Under the pieces are notes generated by a model. It saw only the letters and a list, made by a program, of their open reading frames with translations, had not been told where the DNA came from and made no database searches. Positions 22,909 to 33,123 of a stretch of 33,123 nt of DNA are shown one piece after another. The translations under genes and the position numbers were made by a program. Origin of the DNA: Myxococcales bacterium (GTDB lineage: Bacteria; Myxococcota_A; Polyangia; Palsa-1104); NCBI GenBank assembly GCA_028287105.1, contig JAQBQH010000171.1, positions 1 through 33,123 of the forward strand. Reading direction: 5' to 3'. The number at the start of each line of letters is the position of its first letter. The first letter of the stretch is position 1.

Positions 22909-23481
22909 TCAGCCGGCGGCGGCGTTTTCGCGCACGATCTTGAGCGCGCCGCCCCACGAGACGACCTGGTCGAGCAACACCCCAATCGCCTTTTCGTGCT
23001 GCGGCTGCGGCTTGAATATCGTATAGCCCTCGAAGTCGTGCACCAGAGAGAGGCTGACATGGGCGCGCACGTCGGCGACCTTGAGCTCGGCCATGATCAG
23101 ACGCAGATGCTCGACGGCGCGAATGCCGCCCGCGCTGCCGTAGCTGACGAAGCCGGCCGCCTTGTCGTTCCACTCCCGGTACAGGAAGTCGATGGCGTTC
23201 TTGAGCGCGCCCGACGTCGAGTGATTGTACTCGGGCGTCACGAAGACGAACGCGTCGAAGCTCGCGATCTTCGCCGACCACACGAGCGTGTGCGGCTTCG
23301 AGTATTTGCCCATCGACGGCGGCATCGGCTCGTCGAGCAGCGGCAGGTTGAACTCCGCGATGTCGACGACTTCGAAGTGCGCATCGCTGCGCTTGTCCGC
23401 GACGGCGTGAACCCAGCGGGCGACGGTCTCTGCCTTGCGACCGGGCCGCGTGCTCCCAACGATGATGGCCACTTTGATCAT
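22909..23481 (-). CDS. NADPH-dependent FMN reductase family protein
   Basis: ATG complementary to 23479-23481 gives 190 residues with a flavodoxin-like fold. The FMN phosphate loop GSTRPGRKAE (9-18) follows the first strand IKVAIIV. PEYNHSTSGALKNAIDFL (about 84-101) is the conserved flavin-contact segment. Relatives reduce FMN, quinones, azo dyes or chromate with NAD(P)H. A His/Gln-rich IFKPQPQHEKA near 160 precedes the last helix. It is cytoplasmic. It converges with the PNPOx-like gene (32-base gap), which also belongs to a flavin-using family, and diverges from the phospholipase D gene across 51 bases. The substrate is unknown. Confidence 0.92.
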   Translation of the reverse strand: MIKVAIIVGSTRPGRKAETVARWVHAVADKRSDAHFEVVDIAEFNLPLLDEPMPPSMGKYSKPHTLVWSAKIASFDAFVFVTPEYNHSTSGALKNAIDFLYREWNDKAAGFVSYGSAGGIRAVEHLRLIMAELKVADVRAHVSLSLVHDFEGYTIFKPQPQHEKAIGVLLDQVVSWGGALKIVRENAAAG

Positions 23482-23532
23482 GCGGGGCAATGTAAGCCGG
23501 CGAGCGCTCGGGTTCCACGTTAAGCTGAAGCC

Positions 23533-24663
23533 TTGGCCGTTGCCCTGCCCGCAGCACCCGTCGTCGTCCCCGACACCGCGCCCGCGGCGCTGGTGGTGGC
23601 GCCGGTCGATCTGGTCGACCTGCTCGACGGCGGCAAAGAGGCCTATCCGCGCATGCTCGAGGCCATCGCAGGCGCGCGCGCGACCGTCTATCTCGAGATC
23701 TACAGCTTCTCGCCGAACGGCTGGGGCGCGAAGTTCGTCGACGCGCTCGTCGACGCGGCGGCGCGCGGCGTCAAGGTGCGCGTCATCATCGACGGCTGGG
23801 GCTCCTTGCTCGGCGGCCGCAGCGTGCGCGCGCGCCTCAACGCCGCCGGCTGCGAGTGCCGCATCTACAATCGCTTCCTCACGCTCTTCCTGTTCCGGCT
23901 GCGTCGCGATCACCGCAAGATCCTGCTCGTCGACGACCAGACCGCGTTCCTCGGCGGCATCAACATCGGTGACGAGTACGCGGCCGACGAGTTCCGGCGC
24001 GGCTGGGCCGACCTGGCGCTGCGCATCCACGGACCGGCGGCGAATCGGCTCGGCAAGATGCTCCGGCGCGAGCCGGTCGGCCCCTTCCCCGGCGGCGTGA
24101 AGTTCTACCTCTCGAGCGAGAGCGGCGGACGCAAGCTGCGCAAGCGCTACTTGAAGGCGTTCGCGGCGGCGAAGGAGCGGCTGCTCGTCGCACACGCCTA
24201 CTTCCTGCCCGACGCGGGGCTGATCCGCGCGCTGCGCAACGCGGCCAAGCGCGGCGTCGACGTGCGCCTGCTCCTCGCCGGCAACAGCGACGTCCCGTTC
24301 GCACACGCCGCCACCATGAGCCTCTACCGCCGGCTGCTCGTCGCGGGCGTCAAGATCTTCGAGTGGACCCACTCGGTCCTGCATGCGAAGGCGACGACCA
24401 TCGACCACCGCCGCTTTCTCGTCGGCAGCTTCAATTTGGACCCGCTCAGCCTCTCGAACCTCGAGACGCTCGTGGAGCTGGAAGACGCACGCGTCGTGGC
24501 GAGCGCGGAGGCGTGGATCGAGCAGCACATCTCGGAGTCGCGCTCGGTGACGATGGAGGAGTGCGCTCGCTCGGCGTGGCACCGCTGGGTGGGAGATCGA
24601 CTGGGGTTGGTGGTGGCGCGCGCGGCTCAGCTGTTCGGGCGGCTCGTCAACATCCGTCGTTGA
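23533..24663 (+). CDS. Phospholipase D-family cardiolipin synthase (ClsB-like)
   Basis: A TTG start is the only reasonable start before the conserved domain and gives 376 residues. Both HKD active-site motifs are intact: His127 in DHRKILLVDD with GGINIGDEY after it, and His284 in LHAKATTIDH with GSFNLDPLS after it. The two form one active site through a phosphohistidine. There are no N-terminal membrane helices, as in ClsB-type enzymes rather than ClsA. It likely makes cardiolipin, or phosphatidylglycerol from other phospholipids, at the inner membrane; other phosphatidyl transfers are possible. It stands alone, with the FMN reductase divergent and the sigma factor converging 44 bases away. 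Confidence 0.92.
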   Translation: MAVALPAAPVVVPDTAPAALVVAPVDLVDLLDGGKEAYPRMLEAIAGARATVYLEIYSFSPNGWGAKFVDALVDAAARGVKVRVIIDGWGSLLGGRSVRARLNAAGCECRIYNRFLTLFLFRLRRDHRKILLVDDQTAFLGGINIGDEYAADEFRRGWADLALRIHGPAANRLGKMLRREPVGPFPGGVKFYLSSESGGRKLRKRYLKAFAAAKERLLVAHAYFLPDAGLIRALRNAAKRGVDVRLLLAGNSDVPFAHAATMSLYRRLLVAGVKIFEWTHSVLHAKATTIDHRRFLVGSFNLDPLSLSNLETLVELEDARVVASAEAWIEQHISESRSVTMEECARSAWHRWVGDRLGLVVARAAQLFGRLVNIRR

Positions 24664-24707
24664 CGAGCCGCTCGTCCAGCGTCAGGCGATAGGCGGTTGG
24701 TTCGGGA

Positions 24708-25853
<1,146 letters not shown>

Positions 25854-25970
25854 TACTCTCACCCCTTCCTCGATTCCGGTTTGGATGCCTGCGTCGCTCG
25901 TTTTCGTTCCTCCGATGTTTCGGGACCTCGCAACGTAACCACTACCTTCTACGCCGCCACCCTTTTTCCG

Positions 25971-26672
25971 TTACGGCCGTAAATCAAAAAGAAGTACTTC
26001 GCTCGCTGCCCCTCCGGCGAGGCTCACGGAGGTCTCGTCGGCGAGCGCCGCGCCGTCGCCGGTCGTGAGCTCCTGGCCATTGACCAGCACACGCCCGCGC
26101 GCCACGTGCACCCAACCCTTACGCTTTGCCGCGAATTCGTGCTTCAGCTCCTGCCCCTGACCGAGCAGCGCCACGTACACCCGCGCGTCCTGGTTGATGG
26201 TGACCGAGCCGTCCCGACCATCCGGCGAGGCGATCAGCCGCAGCTTGCCGCTGAGATCTTGGATGCCGAAGCGCTTCTCTTCGTATGACGCCGGGATGCC
26301 CTTCTTCGCGGGCTGGATCCAGATCTGAAGGAAGTGGACCGGTTCGGTGCGCGACCCGTTGAACTCCGAGTGGGTCACGCCGCTGCCTGCGCTCATTCGC
26401 TGTACGTCGCCGTGGCGGATGACCCCGCCCGAGCCGGTCGAGTCCTTGTGCTCGAGCGCCCCGTCGAGGACGTAGGAGATGATCTCCATGTCGCGATGCG
26501 AATGCGACGGGAACCCTTCCCCGGCCTGCACGGTGTCATCATTAATGACACGCAAGTCGGAGAAGCCCATGTGCTTCTCGTCGACGTAGTGGCCGAAGCT
26601 GAACGTGTGCTTGCTCTCGAGCCAACCGAAGCTTGCCTGCCCTCGATCGCCCGCCTTGCGAATCGTCATCAT
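25971..26672 (-). CDS. Pirin-family protein (putative quercetinase-type bicupin)
   Basis: This 233-residue protein starts at either of two adjacent ATGs after GGAGGAG. The N-terminal cupin holds the metal site: His57 and His59 in PSHSHRDME, His101 and Glu103 in GSGVTHSE. HTFSFGHYVDEKHMGF and the C-terminal cupin (LLGQGQELKHEFAAKRKGWV) complete the pirin pattern. Pirins bind iron or other metals; several oxidise quercetin, others act as regulators or redox sensors. It is cytoplasmic. The upstream gap carries a -24/-12 promoter facing this gene and a divergent sigma54 activator gene, so expression is probably sigma54-dependent and effector-controlled. Catalytic activity is possible since the ligand set is intact; the physiological substrate is unknown. 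Confidence 0.94.
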   Translation of the reverse strand: MMTIRKAGDRGQASFGWLESKHTFSFGHYVDEKHMGFSDLRVINDDTVQAGEGFPSHSHRDMEIISYVLDGALEHKDSTGSGGVIRHGDVQRMSAGSGVTHSEFNGSRTEPVHFLQIWIQPAKKGIPASYEEKRFGIQDLSGKLRLIASPDGRDGSVTINQDARVYVALLGQGQELKHEFAAKRKGWVHVARGRVLVNGQELTTGDGAALADETSVSLAGGAASEVLLFDLRP

Positions 26673-26701
26673 GTCGTCTCCTCCTTGAACAGGCCCCTAT
26701 G

Positions 26702-26719
26702 AAGCATCGACCGCGCCAA
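26702..26719 (-). promoter_or_regulatory. Candidate sigma54 (-24/-12) promoter of the pirin gene
   Basis: On the minus strand the sequence is TTGGCGCGGTCGATGCTT. Against the consensus YTGGCACGRNNNTTGCW it differs at two specified positions and keeps the critical GG-N10-GC spacing. The predicted start point is near 26693, leaving a 21-base leader that contains GGAGGAG before the pirin ATG. A sigma54 activator gene is divergent next door. Direct sequence match plus context. Confidence 0.75.
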
Positions 26720-26723
26720 TATC

Positions 26724-26736
26724 CAACCTATTGATT
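26724..26736 (-). promoter_or_regulatory. Candidate IHF-binding site
   Basis: The minus strand reads AATCAATAGGTTG, a full match to the E. coli IHF consensus WATCAANNNNTTR. It lies just upstream of the -24 element, centred near -37, with an A/T-rich tract (about 26734-26751) on its 5' side as IHF sites often have. DNA bending here would bring an upstream activator to the promoter. Occurrence by chance is less likely in G+C-rich DNA, but this organism's IHF specificity is unknown. Confidence 0.5.
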
Positions 26737-26769
26737 TTATACAAAAACAAATCGTGGCTAGAATCATTT

Positions 26770-26787
26770 TGAGATACTACAGTCTCA
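26770..26787. promoter_or_regulatory. Candidate activator-binding dyad (enhancer)
   Basis: TGAGATACTACAGTCTCA has five-base perfect arms (TGAGA/TCTCA) spaced by eight. Its centre is about 86 bases upstream of the predicted pirin start point and directly before the activator's ATG, so one site could serve activation of pirin and control of the activator itself. The arms are short; the role is inferred from position. Confidence 0.35.
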
Positions 26788-26789
26788 TT

Positions 26790-28401
<1,612 letters not shown>

Positions 28402-28412
<11 letters not shown>

Positions 28413-29252
28413 CGTCGAGCGTGAGCCCCTCGGACGCGACCAGCGTCGACATCGCGGGGGCGTGCACGCGGCACCAGGCGCGGGCGTGGGCGGCGATGAG
28501 ATCGAGCGCGTGGTCGTCGCGCCACGGATCGTGATGGTGCAGCGCCACCGTGCGCGCCTCCGCATCGCGGCCGAGCGCCAGCACGTCGTCGACGACGGAG
28601 TGGCCCCAGCCGCGCTTGGCCGGCATGTCCTCGGGCATGTACTGCGCATCGTGGATGAGGAGGCCCGTGCCGCTGGCAAAGCGGGTCAGGTCGGTCGGCG
28701 CCGAGACGAGGCCGGCCGGCGGCGTCAGCTCGTTGTCGGTCAGATAGCAGACGCTGGAGCCATCGGCGTCGTCGATGCGGAAGCCTTCGCAGCCGCCGGG
28801 ATGATTGAGCTGGATGCAGCGCACCGTCGCCGAGCCGACCCGCATCGTCTCGCCGGCGAAGGGCGGGCGCTCGAGCCGCGCCGGCAGGTCGGCGATGCGC
28901 ACCGGGAAGTGCTCGCCGTCGAAGAGCACCCCCTTGGCGATGGACGACTCGGCGCGCGGCGACATTGCGTGCAGGATGACGTGCCCTTCCTTCTTGTAGA
29001 TGGGCGCGAAGAAGGGCGCGCCGATGATGTGATCCCAGTGCGCGTGCGTGACGAAGACGTGGATCGGCGCGGGCAAGACGCCGGCGGCGACCAGCTCATC
29101 GCCGAGGACGCGCGCGCCGGTACCGATGTCGAAGACCACGAGCGTGTTGTCGACCGTGCGCACGGCGACGCAGACGGTGTTGCCGCCGTAGCGCACCGTC
29201 GACGGGCCGGGGGTGGCGATGGAGCCGCGTACGCCGTAGAAGGTGACCCGCA

Positions 29253-29253
<1 letters not shown>
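28402..29253 (-). CDS. Metallo-beta-lactamase-fold hydrolase
   Basis: ATG complementary to 29251-29253 overlaps the preceding stop (TGATG) and gives 283 residues. The N-terminus MRVTFYGVRGSIATPGP with RYGGNTVCV is the hallmark of a widespread MBL subgroup near cyclic-nucleotide phosphodiesterases and RNase Z/PhnP-type phosphodiesterases. The metal motif is THAHWDH (His70, His72, Asp74, His75). Later ligands are likely in QLNHPGG, LIHDAQY and LHHHDP. It probably hydrolyses a phosphodiester in the cytoplasm; the substrate is not predictable. It is co-transcribed with the Old Yellow Enzyme gene upstream. The 3' end overlaps the end of the converging sigma54 activator gene by 11 bases. Confidence 0.9.
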
Positions 29254-30422
<1,169 letters not shown>

Positions 30423-30440
30423 CTACACTTTCTATTTCCG

Positions 30441-32657
30441 ATGGAACCGAGCACTCCAGACGATCTGCTCTCGCGCCGGACCGACCATCTAAAGATCGTA
30501 AAACCGGCGGACGCTTCGCATACCGAGTCGGAGCCGCGGCTCTTTTTGAACCGCGAGCTGTCGTGGCTCGCCTTCAACGAGCGTGTCCTCGAAGAGGCGA
30601 CCGACCCGAGCCTGCCGCTCTACGAACGGCTCAAGTTCCTCGGCATCGCGTCGTCGAACTTCGATGAATTCTTCATGATTCGGGTCGCCGGGCTCAAGCA
30701 GCAGATCCTCGGGCGGGTGGTCGAGACCCCGGCCGACGGGATGACCCCGGCCGAGCAGCTCGCGGCCATCACCGCCAAGGTTCACGCGCTGACCGCCGAG
30801 CAGGACCGCATCTGGCGCGAGGAACTCTGCCCGCAGCTGGCGGCGGCGGGGGTCGCGGTGGTCGCGCCGGAGGCGTTCAGCCCCGAGCAGCGGACGTTTG
30901 CGCGCAACCACTTCGCCGTCAACGTCTTCCCGGCGCTGACGCCGCTGGCGGTCGACCCCGGCCATCCCTTTCCGCAGCTGCGCAACCGCTCGCTGAACAT
31001 CGCGGTCATCCTGTCGAAATCGCAGGGGCGCCGGCGGGCGCGCGCGCCGAAGGAGCAGCTGCTCGCGGTCGTCCAGGTCCCGATGGTGCTGGGGCGGCTG
31101 GTGCGGCTGCCCTCGGAGCCGGGCAAGCACTCGTTCGCGCTGCTCGGCGACGTCATCTCGGCTTACGTCGGCGACCTCTTCCCCGGCTACGAGGTGCGGC
31201 AGACGGCTCGCTTCCGCGTCACGCGCAACTCGGATCTGCTGGTCGACGAAGAAGAGTCCGAAGATCTGTTGTCGACCATGCAGGAGGAGCTGCGGCGACG
31301 GGAGCTCGGCGCCGCGGTGCGCCTGGAGCTTTCGGCGACGGCCTCGCCCGAGGTCGAGCAGATGTTGTCGACCGCGCTCAAGGTCGAGTCGGTGGACATC
31401 TACCGCACCGCCTCGCCGATGCAGCTGCAGGATCTGATGGCGCTCGAGAAGCACGATTCGCGCGCGGAGCTGCGGGCCGAGCCGCTCGTGCCGGCGGTGC
31501 CGCCGCCCTTGCGCGACACCGACACGCCGATCTTCGACATCATCAAGAAGCAGGACATCCTCCTGCACCATCCGTACGAGTCGTACGATCCGGTGGTGCG
31601 CTTCATCGACGAGGCGGCCGACGATCCCAACGTCCTGGCGCTCAAGATGACGCTCTATCGCACCTCGGGCGGCGATTCGCCGTTCGTGCGCGCTCTCTCC
31701 CGCGCCGCCGCCAACGGCAAGCAGGCGACGGTGCTGGTAGAGATCAAGGCGCGCTTCGACGAGGCCAACAACATCGCCTGGGCGCGGCGGCTCGAGGAGA
31801 ACGGCGTTCACGTCGTCTACGGGCTCATCGGCTACAAGACCCACTGCAAGGTGGCGCTGGTGGTGCGGCGCGAGGGCGAGTCGATTAAGCGCTACGTGCA
31901 CATCGGAACCGGCAACTACCATCCGCAGACGGCGCGGCAGTACACCGACCTGTCGCTCCTGACCACGCGCAACGAGCTGGCCGAGGATGCCTCGGCGCTC
32001 TTCAACATGCTGACCGGCTATTGCGAGCCGCCGCACTGGAAGCGGCTGGCGGTGGCGCCGTTCGACCTGCAGGCGCAGGTCATCGGGCTCATCACCAAGC
32101 AGGCGGAGCGGGCGCGCAAGGGCGAGCCGGCGCGCATCATCGCCAAGATGAACTCGCTCGTCGACCCGTCGACGATTCGCGCGCTCTACGCGGCGAGCCA
32201 GGCGGGCGTCGACATCGACCTGCTGGTGCGCGGGATCTGCTGCTTGCGGGCGGGGGTCAAGGGGCTGTCGGAGCGCATCCGCGTCATCAGCGTCGTCGAC
32301 CGCTTCCTCGAGCATGCGCGCGCGTTCGCGTTCGGGCCGCCCGAGGCGTGCGACGTGTTCATCGCCTCGGCCGACTGGATGCCGCGTAACTTCGTGCGGC
32401 GCATCGAGATCATGGCGCCGATCGAGGACCCGCAGCTCAAGCAGCGGCTGTACAACGAGGTCCTCGGGACGCCGCTGCGCGACAACGTCAAGGCGCGCAT
32501 GCTGCTGCCGGATGGGCGCTACGAGCGGGTGCAGCGGCCGGGTCCGCCGGTGCGGTCGCAGACCGCGCTGCTCGATACGGCGCGCGCGACGGCGCAGCTG
32601 CCGCTGCCGCTGGCCAATCCGAACGAATCGGCGCCCACGTTCCGTTCCGTCAGCTGA
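30441..32657 (+). CDS. ppk1: Polyphosphate kinase 1
   Basis: ATG 30441 gives 738 residues; an in-frame GTG seven codons earlier is less likely. All PPK1 parts are present. The N-terminal domain begins FLNRELSWLAFNERVLEEA with FLGIASSNFDEFFMIRVAGL. The head domain holds HPFPQLRNRSLNIAV. The two PLD-like C-terminal domains hold HHPYESYDPVVRFI, ALKMTLYRTSG, VEIKARFDEANNI, the autophosphorylated His468 in GYKTHCKVALV, HIGTGNYHPQTARQYTDLSL and SADWMPRNFVRRIE. It polymerises the gamma-phosphate of ATP into polyphosphate, reversibly, at the inner membrane. It stands alone; no ppx is adjacent. A short C-terminal tail beyond the core is Pro/Ala-rich. Confidence 0.98.
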   Translation: MEPSTPDDLLSRRTDHLKIVKPADASHTESEPRLFLNRELSWLAFNERVLEEATDPSLPLYERLKFLGIASSNFDEFFMIRVAGLKQQILGRVVETPADGMTPAEQLAAITAKVHALTAEQDRIWREELCPQLAAAGVAVVAPEAFSPEQRTFARNHFAVNVFPALTPLAVDPGHPFPQLRNRSLNIAVILSKSQGRRRARAPKEQLLAVVQVPMVLGRLVRLPSEPGKHSFALLGDVISAYVGDLFPGYEVRQTARFRVTRNSDLLVDEEESEDLLSTMQEELRRRELGAAVRLELSATASPEVEQMLSTALKVESVDIYRTASPMQLQDLMALEKHDSRAELRAEPLVPAVPPPLRDTDTPIFDIIKKQDILLHHPYESYDPVVRFIDEAADDPNVLALKMTLYRTSGGDSPFVRALSRAAANGKQATVLVEIKARFDEANNIAWARRLEENGVHVVYGLIGYKTHCKVALVVRREGESIKRYVHIGTGNYHPQTARQYTDLSLLTTRNELAEDASALFNMLTGYCEPPHWKRLAVAPFDLQAQVIGLITKQAERARKGEPARIIAKMNSLVDPSTIRALYAASQAGVDIDLLVRGICCLRAGVKGLSERIRVISVVDRFLEHARAFAFGPPEACDVFIASADWMPRNFVRRIEIMAPIEDPQLKQRLYNEVLGTPLRDNVKARMLLPDGRYERVQRPGPPVRSQTALLDTARATAQLPLPLANPNESAPTFRSVS

Positions 32658-32694
32658 CGTCGGTGCGCTGACGTCCGTGAGCTGACGTCGGTGC
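32653..32694. repeat. Three 14-base tandem repeats over the ppk1 stop codon
   Basis: The unit GCTGACGTCSGTGM is repeated three times head to tail (32653-32666, 32667-32680, 32681-32694), with a further GCT at 32695. Units 1 and 3 are identical; unit 2 differs at two bases. Each contains the palindrome GACGTC. The ppk1 TGA lies in unit 1, and the array ends at the stop of the converging gene. Confidence 0.85.
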
Positions 32695-32695
32695 G

Positions 32696-33103
32696 CTAGA
32701 GCTGGTCGAGCGCGCGGCGCAGCTTGGCGTGCTCCATCACCACGTCGGGATCGTTCTGCAGGATCTCGAGATAGCGCGAGACGAAGCTGTCGGGCGACGG
32801 CTCCTGCCCTTTGTGACCGACGAGCTCCTCGATGGTGGAGCGCACCGCCTTGACGGCGACCGGGTCGAGCGGCTCCTTCTGATCGTAGAGCTCGTCGACC
32901 TCGGCCATGAGCGCCGACATCGGGTGCAGCCAGGCGAAAAAGGGATCCTGGGTGACGAGATGGAACAGGTGCACGGGGCCGTTGATGTGGCCATGGCGGC
33001 GCTCGTAGTCGGCGCTCGTCAGGTCCATGAGCGCCTTGTGCACGGGGCGGAGCGCGTGGCTCAGCGTATCCAGCTTCTTGCGGAGCTCCGCGTCGGTGGG
33101 CAT
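32696..33103 (-). CDS. Small helical protein of unknown function
   Basis: The 135 residues appear all-helical and soluble, with no signal peptide. Notable stretches are MPTDAELRKKLDTLSHALRP, YERRHGHINGPVHLFHLVTQ, DPFFAWLHPMSALMAEVDEL and PDSFVSRYLEILQNDPDVV. The His/Trp/Phe-rich centre (GHINGPVHLFHLVTQDPFFAWLH spans about 38-60) could bind a metal or cofactor. I do not recognise a named family. It converges with ppk1 across 38 bases made almost entirely of tandem repeats. Codon use looks like that of the neighbours, so I take it as a real gene. Confidence 0.75.
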   Translation of the reverse strand: MPTDAELRKKLDTLSHALRPVHKALMDLTSADYERRHGHINGPVHLFHLVTQDPFFAWLHPMSALMAEVDELYDQKEPLDPVAVKAVRSTIEELVGHKGQEPSPDSFVSRYLEILQNDPDVVMEHAKLRRALDQL

Positions 33104-33123
33104 GCCGTCTACCGATGTAGCGA

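Noticed and set aside
26754-26789. Upstream GTG start for the sigma54 activator
   Set aside because: The extra 12 residues have no family counterpart, no ribosome binding site precedes the GTG, and the stretch contains the candidate enhancer dyad.
30489-32315. Long antisense open frame opposite ppk1
   Set aside because: PPK1 on the plus strand is beyond doubt, and the antisense product is Arg/Asp-rich and featureless.

Overview
The window is very G+C-rich and densely packed: every gap between called genes is under 300 bases. I see no tRNA, rRNA, CRISPR array, insertion sequence or phage gene. The gene style points to Myxococcota (a myxobacterium or close relative). Signs are many exported lipoproteins with Gly-, Pro- or Cys-rich segments, an ECF sigma factor paired with a FecR/TPR protein, a ribonuclease-inhibitor-type leucine-rich-repeat protein, eukaryote-like proteins (JAMM, PAP2/Aur1-like, acyl-CoA-binding protein, caspase-like peptidase) and a sigma54 activator. 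This placement is an inference from style, not from a marker gene.

Layout. 1-1443 (minus): a truncated unknown gene and an OB-fold-like lipoprotein. 1563-3583 (plus): a metallophosphoesterase lipoprotein and a Pro-rich, probably outer-membrane protein. 3653-6563: a coupled ECF sigma / FecR-TPR / Cys-rich lipoprotein operon. 6603-9839: a leucine-rich-repeat protein and an exported S9 prolyl-oligopeptidase-type peptidase. 9846-11927: a stand-alone receiver protein on minus, and divergently a TetR repressor overlapping an exported esterase gene, preceded by two adjoining perfect palindromes. 12005-14663: a tight four-gene operon of exported JAMM protein, lipoprotein, PAP2/Aur1-type membrane enzyme and acyl-CoA-binding protein. 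14696-16902 (minus): a NatAB-like ABC exporter, divergent from a histidine kinase and NarL-type regulator (16939-19022). 19190-22161: a one-helix membrane protein, a zinc-ribbon membrane protein and a caspase/gingipain-like lipoprotein. 22337-24663: PNPOx-like protein, NADPH-FMN reductase and phospholipase D/cardiolipin synthase. 24708-28412: RpoH-type sigma factor with an acidic N-terminus, pirin, and a divergent XylR/DmpR-type sigma54 activator. 28402-30347 (minus): metallo-beta-lactamase-fold hydrolase and Old Yellow Enzyme. 30441-33103: polyphosphate kinase 1 and a small unknown helical protein.

The most interesting unit is 25971-28412. The activator keeps the zinc-site spacing that I recall for phenol sensors of the MopR/DmpR group. 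The 117-base gap between it and the divergent pirin gene holds, in correct order toward pirin, a candidate enhancer dyad, a sequence fitting the IHF consensus, a -24/-12 promoter with GG-N10-GC spacing, and a strong ribosome binding site. Pirins can have quercetinase activity, so this reads as a compact aromatic-responsive switch for one pirin gene. The second candidate is the four-gene JAMM / lipoprotein / PAP2 / acyl-CoA-binding-protein operon, which may serve inositol- or sphingolipid-type membrane chemistry. All functions are read from motifs by eye; no database search was possible.
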